From Whitmania pigra (Eukaryota; Annelida; Clitellata; Hirudinida; Haemopidae): DNA of 64,000 bases. The notes under the pieces were generated by a model. It had not been told where the DNA came from and did not search any database. It was given only the letters and a program-made list of their open reading frames with translations. Position 1 is the stretch's first letter. Every line of letters starts with the position of its first letter. A program made the position numbers and the translations under genes. This document shows positions 45,574 through 63,966 of this stretch, piece by piece. The stretch lies in the NCBI GenBank assembly GCA_021613335.1, contig JAJTWR010000323.1, positions 93,501-157,500 of the forward strand. Direction: 5' to 3'.

Positions 45574-46992
45574 TTCCATGAAAAGCTTTCATGAACAAAA
45601 GATAAACGAATGGAATGTATTTTGGAACATTTATGGGGATATACTTTTCTTCTTTATCTTTACATTTTGTAATTCTTATAGAAAATTACGAAAATGCTAA
45701 ACACTCACGATGGGAACTCGAGATAATAAAGTCTATTGACTATAATAATAAAAAAAATAATAATAAAATATAATAATAATAGAATTGAAAACCAAACCAT
45801 TAAAAAAATCTCCATCAAAACAACACATTCTTATTCGTCTAAATCGTACTTTTTGCTTATCATCATTACGAATCACATAATTTAGAAATTCTTTAAATTA
45901 GGTCTCCTTGTCTTTGCTGTGCTGTCCGTATCATTTTGCATTTTAAAGGTTAAATCGTTCAATTTTTCGGTGCAAACACACAGCATGTTTTTGTAAGCGG
46001 CGCCTATTCCTTTGTTTGTAAAATTTTAATTTTAAGTTTAAATAAAAGCATAAAAATGATAATTAAGTAATATTTTCAGAACAATATGAATTTTGTAAAT
46101 CTGGCATCAATGTTTTCAACGAATACATTTAACTTCCCGTTACTCCGAGGTTTTGTTAATTGTTGAAACTTATTTATATATTGCTGTATTTTCTTTGGAA
46201 ATTGTTGCTTTTCGACAGAATTTTAGAAATGCAGTTTCCCCACTGTCGCCTGCTTTCTGTGCAGCAGCTATCGATTGCTGTTATACAAAGATCGATTAAA
46301 CGTTTGAAATAAAAGCAAAACAAACAAATCTAAATTTTTGATCACTAAGTAAATATTTGCACGTGCAGCTTTCCATAAGCTGAGTTAAATTGAGCAGTTT
46401 CTTAATTTTTAAATTAGGGGTACATTCTTGAAAAGGCGGTTGGATATGATGAAGCGACTCCGGTTCCCAACTGCACGCCCGACAAGCGCATACTACATCC
46501 CATCCGTCGCATATATTTCATCTATCTCTTTTTACGATCAGTTGCAAGCAATTTATTGGGAGATCGTCAAGGAGATATCGAACAAGAAAAAGCAAATAGA
46601 CTTTCCATTCTAATCCATTCCAGTGACATCGTACTCAAACCTTCGGTTTTTGCTGCACAGCAAAGCCCGTTCATTCAATGCATTCCAGCCTAATAATGGC
46701 CAAACATCTTTTTATAAATTTATTTACTATTTTATTTCATACTTAATAAAATTTTAATTTTATTGATTGACAATCAAGGAATAATGAATAGCAAGATAAC
46801 ACCTAAGGAAACTCAGATGACTTAGGAAATGCAGAAAGTAACTCCTAATCGAGACAAAGTGATTGGCTCTCAGCAGAAATGTCTGATTTCCATCAAACAT
46901 TTTGTGATTCAATAGAGCCGGAATTCAATGCGAAGGGAATCCAAAGGCCACGCGTCCCTTTGGCACGAGGATCGTGGAAAATAGAGTGACTT
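45574..46992. other. Interval between synapsin and LTO1, with one unassigned open frame
   Basis: Begins with the synapsin 3' UTR. From an acceptor-like aaattag at about 46418, a plus-strand frame is open for about 90 codons (YILEKAVGYDEATPVPNCTP and onwards) to a TAA at about 46690. A second frame (46428-46613) is also open and overlaps it, so neither is convincing. No homologue recognised. Minus-strand AATAAA hexamers at 46719-46724 and 46731-46736 could serve LTO1. Confidence 0.35.
45725..45730 (+). terminator. Candidate polyadenylation signal of synapsin
   Basis: AATAAA lies 152 bases after the synapsin stop codon. Confidence 0.5.
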
Positions 46993-47777
46993 TTAGAAGG
47001 ACATGTCTGCGGATGCATTTCCATTCCTCTCGTTAGGCAACATCAGTGCACCACAAAGCTGTATTACAAAACAAAATAATTCAAATTAAATTAATGAAAG
47101 CAAGTCAATTTAATTCAAATGTTCACCTTGTTGTAGCTGATTTTCAGTGATTTCAACTTATCTGAAATCAACTTGGGAGAAGTTGTGTTAAAATTATCCA
47201 ACTCTTCCTTGAAATCTTTAAGCAATTTCAGGCAATTCCTGCAAAAATATTGAAATTAATGGAAGTACTAACATATTTAATATAATAAAGGAGGACAGCA
47301 ATATTTTGTAAATTATTACTGAAGATTGACATAATTTACCTTGAAAGCTTATCTTTGAAACGTACTGTAAGAAATGCATGATACATAGCAATCTGCAACA
47401 AATAAATTCAAATCTCAAATAAGTATGCATCCTTCAATTAAATTAGCTTGTCTTGAAACAATAATTACAGAAATCGTGACTTGCCTCATACGAAGCTTCT
47501 ACTCCACAGGAGTATCCGCTTGGATCTAGATCAAATGCCTGCTGATAACCCTTCTTAAATCCATCAGAATATCCCTCCTTATAAAATCTAGAAATGGTTA
47601 ATTAAAAAAAGAATTGTCCGCTATAACCGTTTACTAATGAATTTTATTATAAATTATGACTTATCAAATTAGTTTAAAATAATACAGTGAGCTACTGGCT
47701 TGCTGCAGCTACTAAGTTGCTTACTTTTCTTCCCCCATGGAAACCTCATCAAAAATGTCGTTAATGTCCCTCTCCAT
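46993..47777 (-). CDS. LTO1: LTO1 homologue (ORAOV1 family), 128 aa, Fe-S protein maturation adaptor
   Basis: Minus-strand exons 47725-47777, 47485-47587, 47340-47392, 47127-47238, 46993-47058. They sum to 387 nt with matching phases. Motifs: DIFDEVSMGEEKFYKEGYSD at the N-terminus, then GYSDGFKKGYQQ with glycines every four residues, the family's deca-GX3 signature in short form; a helical segment; and LKSLKISYNKLCGALMLPNE, like KIRGKFKQFCSLLNV of human ORAOV1. The protein ends ADMSF; human ends GLSF. Known role: with YAE1 it links the cytosolic Fe-S assembly machinery to the ABC protein ABCE1/Rli1, needed for ribosome recycling and biogenesis. The C-terminal Met-Ser-Phe fits the [LIM]-[DES]-[WF] CIA targeting signal. 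Intron 2 has a GC donor (TATGAG/GCAAGT). It lies antisense between synapsin and Munc18. Confidence 0.88.
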
Positions 47778-48305
47778 CAATTATTGTGTAATGATTCTAT
47801 TCTATGAATCTTTTAAATGCGACACTTACAATCACGATAATCGATTTGCAAATACAACAACACAAAGAAATTTTGAAAAGTAGACCTGACAATTTTATTT
47901 ATATTACTATTTTGTAAAATAATATAATACTTGTAATACATGTTGTTATATAATTTTATATTTTGTCACATTTATATAAACATTTAATAACATTATATAA
48001 ACATAATAGCATTTAATGTTTATGAACAAAATATGCTGGATCTTGTATCAAAAATATTTTGTTACACTGTATTTTATTTTTACAAGTCATCCCATTTTTA
48101 GTTTTCATAAAAATTACAAATTCTAGCTGTGTATAAAATATTTTACGCAGAATTAGTGACCATAGAAAGTCATTTCTCTTCTAAAATATTAAAATATCCT
48201 TAGATGCGTTTGTCTGCCATCACATGCTAGTCAATATTTCGAAAGGAGAGTTGTGCATTGATTAATTATTTAATTCATCGTTGGTAGTTGGGTGCAATAA
48301 TTGAC
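47778..48305. other. Divergent region between LTO1 and Munc18 genes
   Basis: About 530 bases separate the LTO1 start (47777, minus) and the Munc18 start (48306, plus). AT-rich; presumed bidirectional promoter region. No assignable site. Confidence 0.45.
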
Positions 48306-51300
48306 ATGGCTCTGAAGTTAGCTGTTCACGACAGTTAGTAATATGTTTTTGAGACCATGTAATGTTCTATAACCTGCCACCACGATTGATACATTAAACA
48401 TTAAACATACTCTTGAATATTAATTGCTCTAACTTATTGAGGTTATGGTAACGGAATTGCGTTCTGGATTAGAAATATTAATATTGGACTTCAAATGGAT
48501 TAGACGTCACTCTGATAATACTCGGACTCATTGTCATTACTACAACGACAAGAAGTTTAAGATTTGTCAACGTTTTCATTCTTTAATTGACAGAAAATAT
48601 GCTAAGTCATTACTTTTAAGTCATGGATAATGTACCCTGACATAACCTACTTTTACTTGAGCATGCTGTCAGTTTGAGATTATTTACAGAAATCATAAAA
48701 GAAGTGGTGAGGTCGGTGAAGGGCTCCGACTGGAAGGTCCTCGTGGTGGATCAACAGAGCATGAGAATGATTTCGGCATGCTGCACCATGACGGAACTGC
48801 TGGCCGAGAGGATAACCCGTGAGATGATGATGATGATGATTCTTTATTTGCGACATCCTTCCATATTTTCATCCTTCACGTATCGCCAGTTGTCGAGGAC
48901 ATCGGAAAACGTCGCGAACCTCTTCCATCTCTGGAAGCCGTGTATCTCATCGCTCCATCTGAAAAGGTTGGAAGTTTTTTTTCTGTTTATGAATTTATTT
49001 ATAACAACTGCTACCAAAGGACCAATGACAATTAAATGCACTTTATGTCATTTTTTTTATTCTTATTGCAAAAAGCTGTTTTTCTTGTTTCTTGAAAACT
49101 CTGATAAGTTTGCAGCTTATCAAAAAATTGAAATTTGTGATGGCATTTTTCTCGACCCAAAATATAGATGATTGTTTTGATGACAACGTTTGCAATCCAT
49201 CAGAAGTTCTGCAAGTTTTTGCGACCGAATGATTGCAAGTTGATTTGATTTTCAGTCGGTTAGAACAGTCTTCCAAGACTTTCAAAACCCTCTGAGGCTC
49301 CAGTACAAATTTGCTCATCTCTTTTTCACTGAAGGTTCCTTAGATGTTTGTTGTTATAGGTTGCAATTGCTGCTAAATTAAGGATTACTTTCTTGATTTT
49401 GCTTTCTAAATCTCAATTGCATTTAATGAGTTTCTTTTGTTTTTGTGCAACAATTTCAATAACTTCAAGCTACTGGTGTTATTGTAATACTAATAATAAT
49501 ATTCTCGACTTTGTTTCTGATTCTCACGTGCACGAATTAATCTACATTTGCATGTTTCCACTGATGTCATTCTTATTAATTAAATTAATATTAATACGTT
49601 TGTTATTTATTTAACACATACTTTTCTTGATTCATTTGCTTTTTTGGCAAAGCTTATTCAATTTGTTGTGAATGAATTTTTATTTTTATCTTCCTTTTCT
49701 TAACCATTTAAACATTATTTTAATATTTATTTCATTTTTTTTTAGTCTGTCAAATATATCCTCAAAGATTTCAGCATCACATCAGAATGTGTTTACAGGG
49801 CTTGCCACATCTTTTTCACTGGAGGTCTTAGTTAATTTTTGTTGAAATGTTTCTTTGCAATAGATTCCAACATTTGTTTTAGTTAATTAATTATTGAGTT
49901 ATTAAATTTGTAAATATTGTTTTAAATGTTATTATATATATTTATTCAATATGCTCGCTCATGTCGAAGGTTTATCACCTGACTTCAAATACGAATTCTA
50001 TTATCCAGCTTGCTCTGATGAACTCTTCACGGAGCTATGCAAGTCGTCCGCTGCCAAGTTCATCAGGACGCTGAAGGAAGTCAACATTGCTTTCCTTCCC
50101 TACGAGAAACAAGTGATGCTTTAACAAAGCTATCTATAATTATTTGATTATTTTTTATTAAAATTAATTTTTGAACAATCTTGAGAGACACTTTATATCC
50201 TAATAGAGTGAAATGGACTTTATTGTATTTATTTATAAAAGCATGTTTATTTGGCAGGTCTTTTCCTTGGATTCTCCCGAAACCTTTCAACATTTTTATA
50301 ATCCTTCCAAGTCGTCCGCTCGCCTCGCAAACCTCGAGAGGTGTGCCGAGCAGATCGCCACCCTGTGCGCGACTCTCGGAGAATATCCGAGCGTAAGATA
50401 CAGAAGGTGAATCGGTCTTGAATATCTCTTGGGGAACAAATGAATCGTAGGCTTGCATTCTTATATTTAAGTGATCCAGTTCTTGCTTTAAACTTGGACA
50501 ACAATGGTTACCAATATAATGAAATGGAGCTTATTGATGTACTTGCTCGTTTGCAGCGAGTTCGAAGGGAACATGGAATTTGCACAACTTATCCAGCAGA
50601 AACTCGATGCCTACAAAGCAGACGATCACACCATGGGGCAGGTTAGTTTAACTGTTTTGTTTCATTATAAGCCGATTGGACGAATAGATTCATTGGATGG
50701 ACACGTTGATTCTTAAGGATCCTGGGAAGGAAAAATCGCAGTTGTTGATACTGGACAGAGGCTTCGATCCAATTTCTCCCCTACTCCACGAGTTGACCCT
50801 TCAGGCCATGGCTTATGACCTCCTCCCTATAGAGAATGATGTCTACAAGTAATCAAGACTGCTGTGATCATTATTGATGATGATGATGATGATGATTATT
50901 ATTATTCTATTACCTATTAAGGTATGAGAACCTGTCACATGGTGATGCACCTGAGAAAGAAGTCCTTCTGGATGAAAGTGATGAGATTTGGGTGGAACTG
51001 AGGCACCAGCACATTGCCATCGTGTCGCAGTCAGTATTCGCATTTGAAGCTTCACGTTCGTTGTCGTCATTGTTGTGAAAGTTGCAGGCAGGTGACGAAG
51101 AAGTTGAAGGAGTTCACGGACAACAAGCGCATGTCTGCCAAGGAAAAGTCGAGCATGCGCGACCTCTCTCAGATGATAAAGATGATGCCTCAATACCAGA
51201 AGGAACTCACCAATTACTCCACCCATCTTCACTTGGCCGAGGACTGCATGAAGAAGTATCAGGGCAGGGTGGACAAGCTGTGTCGCGTCGAGCAGGTACG

Positions 51301-52753
51301 CATTTACGGAAGGCGGCTCGTTGACATTCCCCGTCCTCTTTCAATTTTAAATATCCAAGGACATGGCCATGGGACTGGATGCCAATGGTGAGAAGATCAA
51401 GGAGTACACGAGGAACATCGTACCCATCCTGCTCGACGAAACCGTCTCCACCTCGGACAAGTGCAGAGTCATACTTCTCTATGCTATCACTAAGGGAGGC
51501 ACGTCGATGGCTTTTATTGTTGTCCTTGCCATTCTCGTCGGTCATCTTTTCATTGCTGTGATGCTTATCGTCGTTGCAATCGCGTTTTACTCGTAGATTT
51601 TTATTCATGATATTAATATTCATTCCTTTTCAGGCATCACGGAAGAAAACCTCTTAAAATTATTCCAGCATGCCAAGATCCCTCCAGATGATGCTCAACT
51701 CATCTACAACATTAAGCACCTTGGAGTCACTGTTATGCAGGAGGTAGATGTTCACTTTCCTTACCAGTTCTCAAATTCAATGTTTTATTCATCCATACAT
51801 TCATTATTTATTTCATCCATCCATTGTTCAGGGTGGCAGAAAGAAGTCCTCGCAAAACTATCTCACCTGCTCGAGAAGGGAACGGAATACCTCGGGGACT
51901 TATCAGATGTCCAGGTGGACTCCGTACATCAAGGATATTATGGAGGTTCGATTTTCAGTCAATTGCATCAGTACATCATGTATCAGTACATATATCATAC
52001 ATCATATATCAGTACATCCATCTTACATCAGTGCATACATGTTACATCAGTACATCTTACATCAGTGCACACATCTAGCCTGTGATCCTATCAGTTTATT
52101 TCCTTCAAGTTTTTAATTTAATAAACAAGCAATTGATACATAATCTGATTTGCATTTAATTAAGGCATAAAAAATAATCATTAATAAATAATCATTTTCC
52201 AACAGGATGTCATGGAAGAGAAGATGGATTTGAAGAAGTTTCCTTACCTGGGAGGAGGATCAAGGAATGTGGGAATGGTAACCAGTGGAGGAGCCAGGTT
52301 GGTACTTTTTTCATACTTTGAAAGCAAAGGCAGGCCTCAAATTATAGCATGCTATGGGCATGTTATGTTGCTGTTAATTTGTTGAGTAATAGTAATCGAA
52401 TTCTGACGTCGACATCGTCCAATTCACTGTTACACTGTCAAGCTCTCGCTACGGCCATTGGCACAAGGAAAGAAGCGAACGATCGGGTCCGAGGAGTTAC
52501 GGACCCAGACTCATCGTCTTCTTCGTGGGAGGAGTCAGCATGTCGGAAATGAGGTGCGCTTACGAGGTCACCTCTGCTTTTAAGAACTGGGAGATCATCG
52601 TCGGTTGGTTTAGCCGTCTATAACTAATAGTTAATTAAATAATAATTAACAAATAATCGTTCATTGTGTCGATCTTCGTCAGGGTCCACCCACATCTCAA
52701 CGCCGGAGTCCTTCCTCAAGTCTCTGAAGAGCATGTCCAGTGCGATGAATTGA
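48306..52753 (+). CDS. Munc18/STXBP1-type Sec1 (SM) protein, 594 aa
   Basis: Exons: 48306-48333, 48690-48818, 48890-48966, then 49256-49334 or 49746-49824, 50009-50112, 50258-50406, 50557-50641, 50718-50848, 50922-51029, 51088-51295, 51360-51498, 51634-51743, 51832-51945, 52206-52297, 52443-52603, 52683-52753. With one alternative exon they sum to 1785 nt. The 594-aa product is the length of human STXBP1. Signature stretches: [103 protein letters not shown] and [20 protein letters not shown]. Known role: binds syntaxin and templates SNARE assembly for vesicle priming and exocytosis. The tiny first exon (MALKLAVHD plus one base) was found by phase and by likeness to LKAVVGEK. Intron 11 appears to use a GC donor (GGGAG/GCACGT). 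No signal peptide or membrane span. Confidence 0.95.
49256..49334 (+). CDS. Munc18 alternative exon 4a (mutually exclusive with 4b)
   Basis: Acceptor gattttcag, donor CTGAAG/gttcct; 79 nt, starting in phase 0 and ending in phase 1. It encodes [16 protein letters not shown] then [10 protein letters not shown]. It matches residues about 77-102 of STXBP1 ([20 protein letters not shown]...) in domain 1. Confidence 0.88.
49746..49824 (+). CDS. Munc18 alternative exon 4b (mutually exclusive with 4a)
   Basis: Acceptor ttttttttag, donor CTGGAG/gtctta; also 79 nt with the same phases. It encodes [16 protein letters not shown] then [10 protein letters not shown], homologous to exon 4a at the same protein position (about 9 of 26 residues identical). 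Including both exons would break the frame, as would skipping both. Confidence 0.88.
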
Positions 52754-55611
52754 AATCAATTAAGTCCCTTCTACTTCTATTTTGTGCATCCTTCAATCTT
52801 TAACCTTTAATCTTTAGGTTAATCACAGATCTAGGTTTCATTAATGTGGGAATATGTATCCTTGTTTGAAATACTAGCCACGTAGTCATCCATCGATTAG
52901 TCGATCGCTTGCATAAAAGCATACCTAACTAACTATTACACCTAAATACTTTCACTATCATCCTACGTAGTTATATTTATTTCTCGTTTTTGTGTTGATT
53001 GCTTATGCTTTAACCTTGGAGGAACTATTTACAGTGGTATGTAGCCTTATAGTCTTCTACCTAAATATATTCACATTTTTTAACTCTCATAGGGACCTCT
53101 GCCTATTTAGCCTTATCTATCTATATATATATATATATATATATGCTCTGCATGAACGTCTCCATGGAAATAGTTTAAGACATAGCAGGCATGGATGTGG
53201 TTCTGTGACAAATATTGGCATCTTAAATATATTTTAAATGTTTCCATTAAGAAATATTTTATTTTGTCTTATTAAACTTAGCATTTGATGCTTTGCAAAA
53301 GATATGGCAATGTTCTTATCACCATCATCATCATCTCCTTAATTAATTAGCAATTCATGTCTTAAGATGCAAACTGAGGGGATTCCTTTTTATATTTCTA
53401 AATTTTTTGATATTTGGTTTAAAGTTTATAAATTCTATTTTAATGAAGTCACTTTTATTTTTTTGAAGTTGTGAGGTTATGAAGCTATAATGAATTGATT
53501 AATTTTAGTAATGTTATCCAAAATTGTCGTGTTATCTTACTTCTACACCTTTAAAATGAGGTCATTTGCCAGGATTAAGTTAAAAACATTTTAGTTTTGG
53601 TTTAAAGTTCTACTTTAAATACAAACTAAACAAATCAGATGCATTTGTTTTGGCAAGTTGTAAGTCGTTTGTATGACTTGGTGATGTTTTTCCATTTGTT
53701 CCATACATTGAGACTCATTCCTTCGACGATCCATCTATCTTTTAGACATTCCATTTTGTTACAGTGTTTTTGAAATAATATTTCCAATCTTTAGATTCTC
53801 TTTGATCGCTTTTGAAATATTGCATTAGTAAATGTTTTTATACGTTTAAATTTTTTACACTTCCCCTGGAATTGATCATGTTAAATGCTTATTTTCAGCA
53901 ATATTCCAATAATTCATGTTTGTTTTGTTAATTCGTTTATCTTCTCCACACTTTGCAATCCCATGCTGTGAAGTTGCATAGAAGTTAGAAAAGAACTTTT
54001 TGATGTTGTAACTATTTTTATTTTGTTTAATTTTTTCTTCTCCTTTTTATTGCTTCACTCGTTCGTGAAAGTCACTTTTTTCAATCAGCAGCCTTTAATG
54101 CTTGGCAAGTTTACATCAGGAAACTAAGATCAATCATAAAGAATCTCTTTGATTCGTTTGCGACGCACGACTGTCGTGAATACTTAAGCAATTAGTCGAG
54201 AGTTATTTGTCGGTTTTTAAATTTAAACATAAGATCTCAGATCCTGTTGCAATGAATATTCAAAGGTTGTAATAGTAAATATTCAAAGGTTGTAATAGTA
54301 AATATTCAACGGTTGTAATAGTAAATATTCAACGGTTGTAATAGTAAATATTCAACGGTTGTAATTGTGTCTTCATTTGTTGTTATTAAAGCAAAGATCA
54401 TGTCAATCCTTGTGTCCCGTGTAAGGTATACGCACAAACGTGCGTTTGTGTATAAAGTATTTATATAAAGCTATGGGATAAACTAGTAAAGGTTATATAA
54501 ATTATTACTATTAAGAGGTTATTTAAATGACCGGAGTGAGTTAACTCATTGTGAGCAACGAGGAAAGGAGATATTGGGGTTATTAAAATACTGTTAGTAC
54601 TGATGGTAACGTTAACTTTTAGGCTGCTATTTGTCATTAGGCCTGGTATTGTGCCATTTATTTTACTCCTCATAATTCGTAAATTCTAAAATTGGAGACG
54701 ATGATTATTTAGCGTAATTTTTCAAAAAAAAAAAGGCGAAAGAGTGATAAGGGTGTATTTTTAGCTGCAGACTCCTTTTTTGCAGATGTGAGGTGTTGTT
54801 TGTTGTTTGTTGTGTTGTTTACGTTGGAAGCTGTGCAGAGAGTTCTCGTACGTTGCAGGCAAGAATCAAGTTAACGGGAATTAATATGGTGTTAATTCAC
54901 CATAAACTTTATATTACAAAGTCCATATTCTGGGTTTTACCGCTAAACTGTTAATTACAACAAAACATTGATGATGATGATGATGATGAAGGCGACGATG
55001 ATGCGAGAAGCAGTCAGTGGCGCTACGTTGTTTTATCTTCACGTGAATCATTTCCTCCGGTTGCATGGTCTCTGAAAATAAAGGATGATGATGATGACGA
55101 CGATGAGGTGATGGTTATAATGTTGCCTATTATTGTGCTTATATTGAAATCCAAAAAATCACATCCACATCATTTGTTTCAAGTGGATTAATTAAGTTTA
55201 AGTGATAAATCACTAAGCGAATTAAGTTCATGAAGCTTTTAAATTCTCCATGTCGTCCAAAATGCTTTCCAGTCATTGGAAATATTTTATTAGATGATTC
55301 AGAAGTATCTGTCACATGCTACATTTATTCCACTTATTCATCACCTCTCGATGAACGAGGAAAATTGAAATAAAAAAATATTTCACAAGAATTGAGTTGA
55401 ATTCTCTGCTCGAATGTTTTGCATTTTCCAATCCTTTCCATTCGTTGTCACGTGTTTTCTGTTGAAAAATATTTTCTCAAATTATTTCCTAACAATTCGA
55501 AGATAATTCGTAAAACCTGATTTTTTCTTGTAGCAGAGAAATGTTAATTCCCAGTGCATTTGCTTCTCGGCTGACGAAAAAGTTAAATGGAGGTGTTGTG
55601 GGCAGTCTCTG

Positions 55612-55652
<41 letters not shown>

Positions 55653-55678
55653 TTGTTATTGCGACTTCGTGATATAAA
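52754..55678. other. Gene-poor region between Munc18 and the RhoGEF
   Basis: Munc18 3' UTR followed by AT-rich sequence. Contents: a TA run (53121-53145), a 23-bp minisatellite (54252-54365), T/G-rich ttgtttgttgtttgttgtgt (about 54793-54820), small GATGAC tracts (54970-54990, 55083-55108) and an AAT run (55611-55652). A minus-strand frame (54461-54673) is open but has no start, splice or family support. Confidence 0.5.
54252..54365. repeat. 23-bp minisatellite, five copies
   Basis: The unit gtaaatattcaaaggttgta plus ata is repeated about five times. The first two copies read CAAAGG and the last three CAACGG, so an A-to-C variant has spread across adjacent copies. Confidence 0.9.
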
Positions 55679-62303
<6,625 letters not shown>

Positions 62304-62840
62304 TCTTGTCGCCTGTTTGGATGTTGCCCGTTGTTTGAATATTTTGAAATTAATTTGAAAGATAAAAAGTTATTGAAAGTGGATGAGATTATGTGTAAAT
62401 GTTCTTTTGTGTTTCTTTTAATTTCAGACATATTTAAATATTTCAGTAATCTAACAATCAGCCAAATTTCCTACCTGAAATGATTCAAGAATACAAACAC
62501 ATTTTAATAAATGGTGACAGTGATTTTTGCTAATGTTAATCCGAAAATATTGCTGCTTCAAAAGAGGTGCTGTTAAACATTAGCAGTTCTTTGAAAAAAT
62601 CACGAAACATGAAGTTGTTGTTGTGGAGAGATTCCGTTGCTATTTATAGACCCGGCATGAAACATCACCTTGGCAAGTAATCGTATGGCGTTTGCTGGAT
62701 GAATGCCTCGATGGCTGGAGTAATCTTTTACAAGTTTTAAACCGCACAGCTTCCTAGTATTCACGCTACATTCTTAGCCAATGGTCTGCCTCCAAACCGC
62801 TTAGCGTCTTTAAATGTTTGAATCATATATTTCGCCGAAC
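62304..62840. other. Upstream region of the RhoGEF gene
   Basis: The start ATG at 62303 is preceded on the minus strand by an acceptor (atccaaacag), so at least one non-coding 5' exon is expected here. No open frame of note. Confidence 0.4.
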
Positions 62841-63255
62841 CCAATTCACTCCTGTTGATTTTGTCTGATTCACAAATTCGAGAACAAAACTTCCTTACAA
62901 TGGTCCTTTGCCGATGGACATCCTTGATGCCAATCCAGGACACCATGATTTTAGAGCAAGTCAGGGGTGGGGGTGACTGGATCGTTTCAAAAAGAGGCAC
63001 AACATTGTCTTCAAAGCAATTTATGGAGGTTCAGCAGGAGCAAGTGGATTCGTGGTTGAACATTCAAATGGCGCATTATTTTGGATACCTATGACACCTA
63101 TGAGAGTCGGATCATTTTTAATGATGATGAAACTGGGGTGCTTTGGAAGTGCCTTCCATGCAAGACTATGGCGTTTCAAGGGGAGACTTGTCATGGTGGA
63201 AAATAAGTCGAAGGACCAAATTACAGCGCTAGTTGCTGCTAACATGGATAGATGA
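62840..63255 (+). pseudogene. Decayed Tigger/pogo-type DDE transposase fragment
   Basis: Plus-strand pieces in different frames line up with Tigger/Jerky-type transposases (Tc1/mariner superfamily). HDFRASQGW at about 62946, RFKKRHNIVFKAIYGGS at about 62983-63034, VDSWLNIQMAHYFGY at about 63043-63090, DTYESRIIFNDDETGVLWKC with LPCKTMAFQGETCHGGK at about 63094-63200, then KSKDQITALVAANMD at about 63207-63250. At least three frameshifts break the frame, and the N-terminal HTH and C-terminal half are missing. IFNDDET is the second-Asp region of the catalytic core. It is a dead relic with no visible terminal repeats. Confidence 0.8.
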
Positions 63256-63940
63256 GAAAAATGTCTTCTGTTGTTAACAAGTATGTACATATTGTTGATA
63301 TCAATATCAAATATCAATTGTCGGTGTGTAAAAAAAATCGCCAAAAACACGTGCATATACATTCATATTTATTAACGCACATTATGTACATAAAGAAATA
63401 TACAGCCGCCATCTTGATGTTCTGTTATCTCGATCATCGGTTACCTCGACGCTTTTTTTTAGACGTTAACACTTTTTCAGTGAGTAATATCTAATTTTTA
63501 CTTCAACTTTAATTGATTTTACTGATGTTAATCACGTCTTAAAGCGGGTTAAATATTTAATCAAGCAGTCGATAGCCAGCATGAAAACAGCCTGAAATAC
63601 CGAACAAGATTTATTTTAATTTAAACTTTTTTTATTACCTTTTTATATTTTAAACAATTTTATAGGGTAAGCGATATTGCTTGCAATCCAAATTTCTATC
63701 TCTGAATGTCTTGGTTTTCAGCAACGATTGAACCAATTTTTATTTTCGGAAGTAAAAGCAATATCAATAAACTTATGTAATAAAATAAAAATTTGTACTT
63801 GGTATAAGTTAAAATTTTAAAATTAGATTTCATCGTTTTTTATATAAATTTGTTTGTAAATCGTCTATGTTTTGATATTTCTAATTGCGTTCATCTTCAA
63901 AATACGGAGGCTTCTCTCGCTAATTAAATATTTCGGATAA
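63256..63940. other. Intergenic, AT-rich
   Basis: No open frame with support. It probably contains the promoter of the gene starting at 63941, if that exon is real. Confidence 0.35.
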
Positions 63941-63966
63941 ATGAGTGGAATCACATTTGGAACTCC
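63941..63966 (+). CDS. Possible first coding exon of an FG-nucleoporin-like gene at the right edge
   Basis: ATGAGTGGAATCACATTTGG plus AACTCC encodes MSGITFGTP and runs straight into a perfect GTAAGT donor. N-termini such as MSGFNFG or MSGFTFGT are typical of FG nucleoporins (for example Nup62), but nine residues cannot prove it. The rest of the gene is outside the window. Confidence 0.3.

Noticed and set aside
48445..48630. 61-aa frame between Munc18 exons 1 and 2
   Set aside because: Lies in intron 1; the true first exon is 48306-48333, found by phase and homology.
50081..50504. Minus-strand frames of 125 and 85 aa
   Set aside because: Shadows of Munc18 exons 5 and 6, whose plus-strand frame is clearly homologous.
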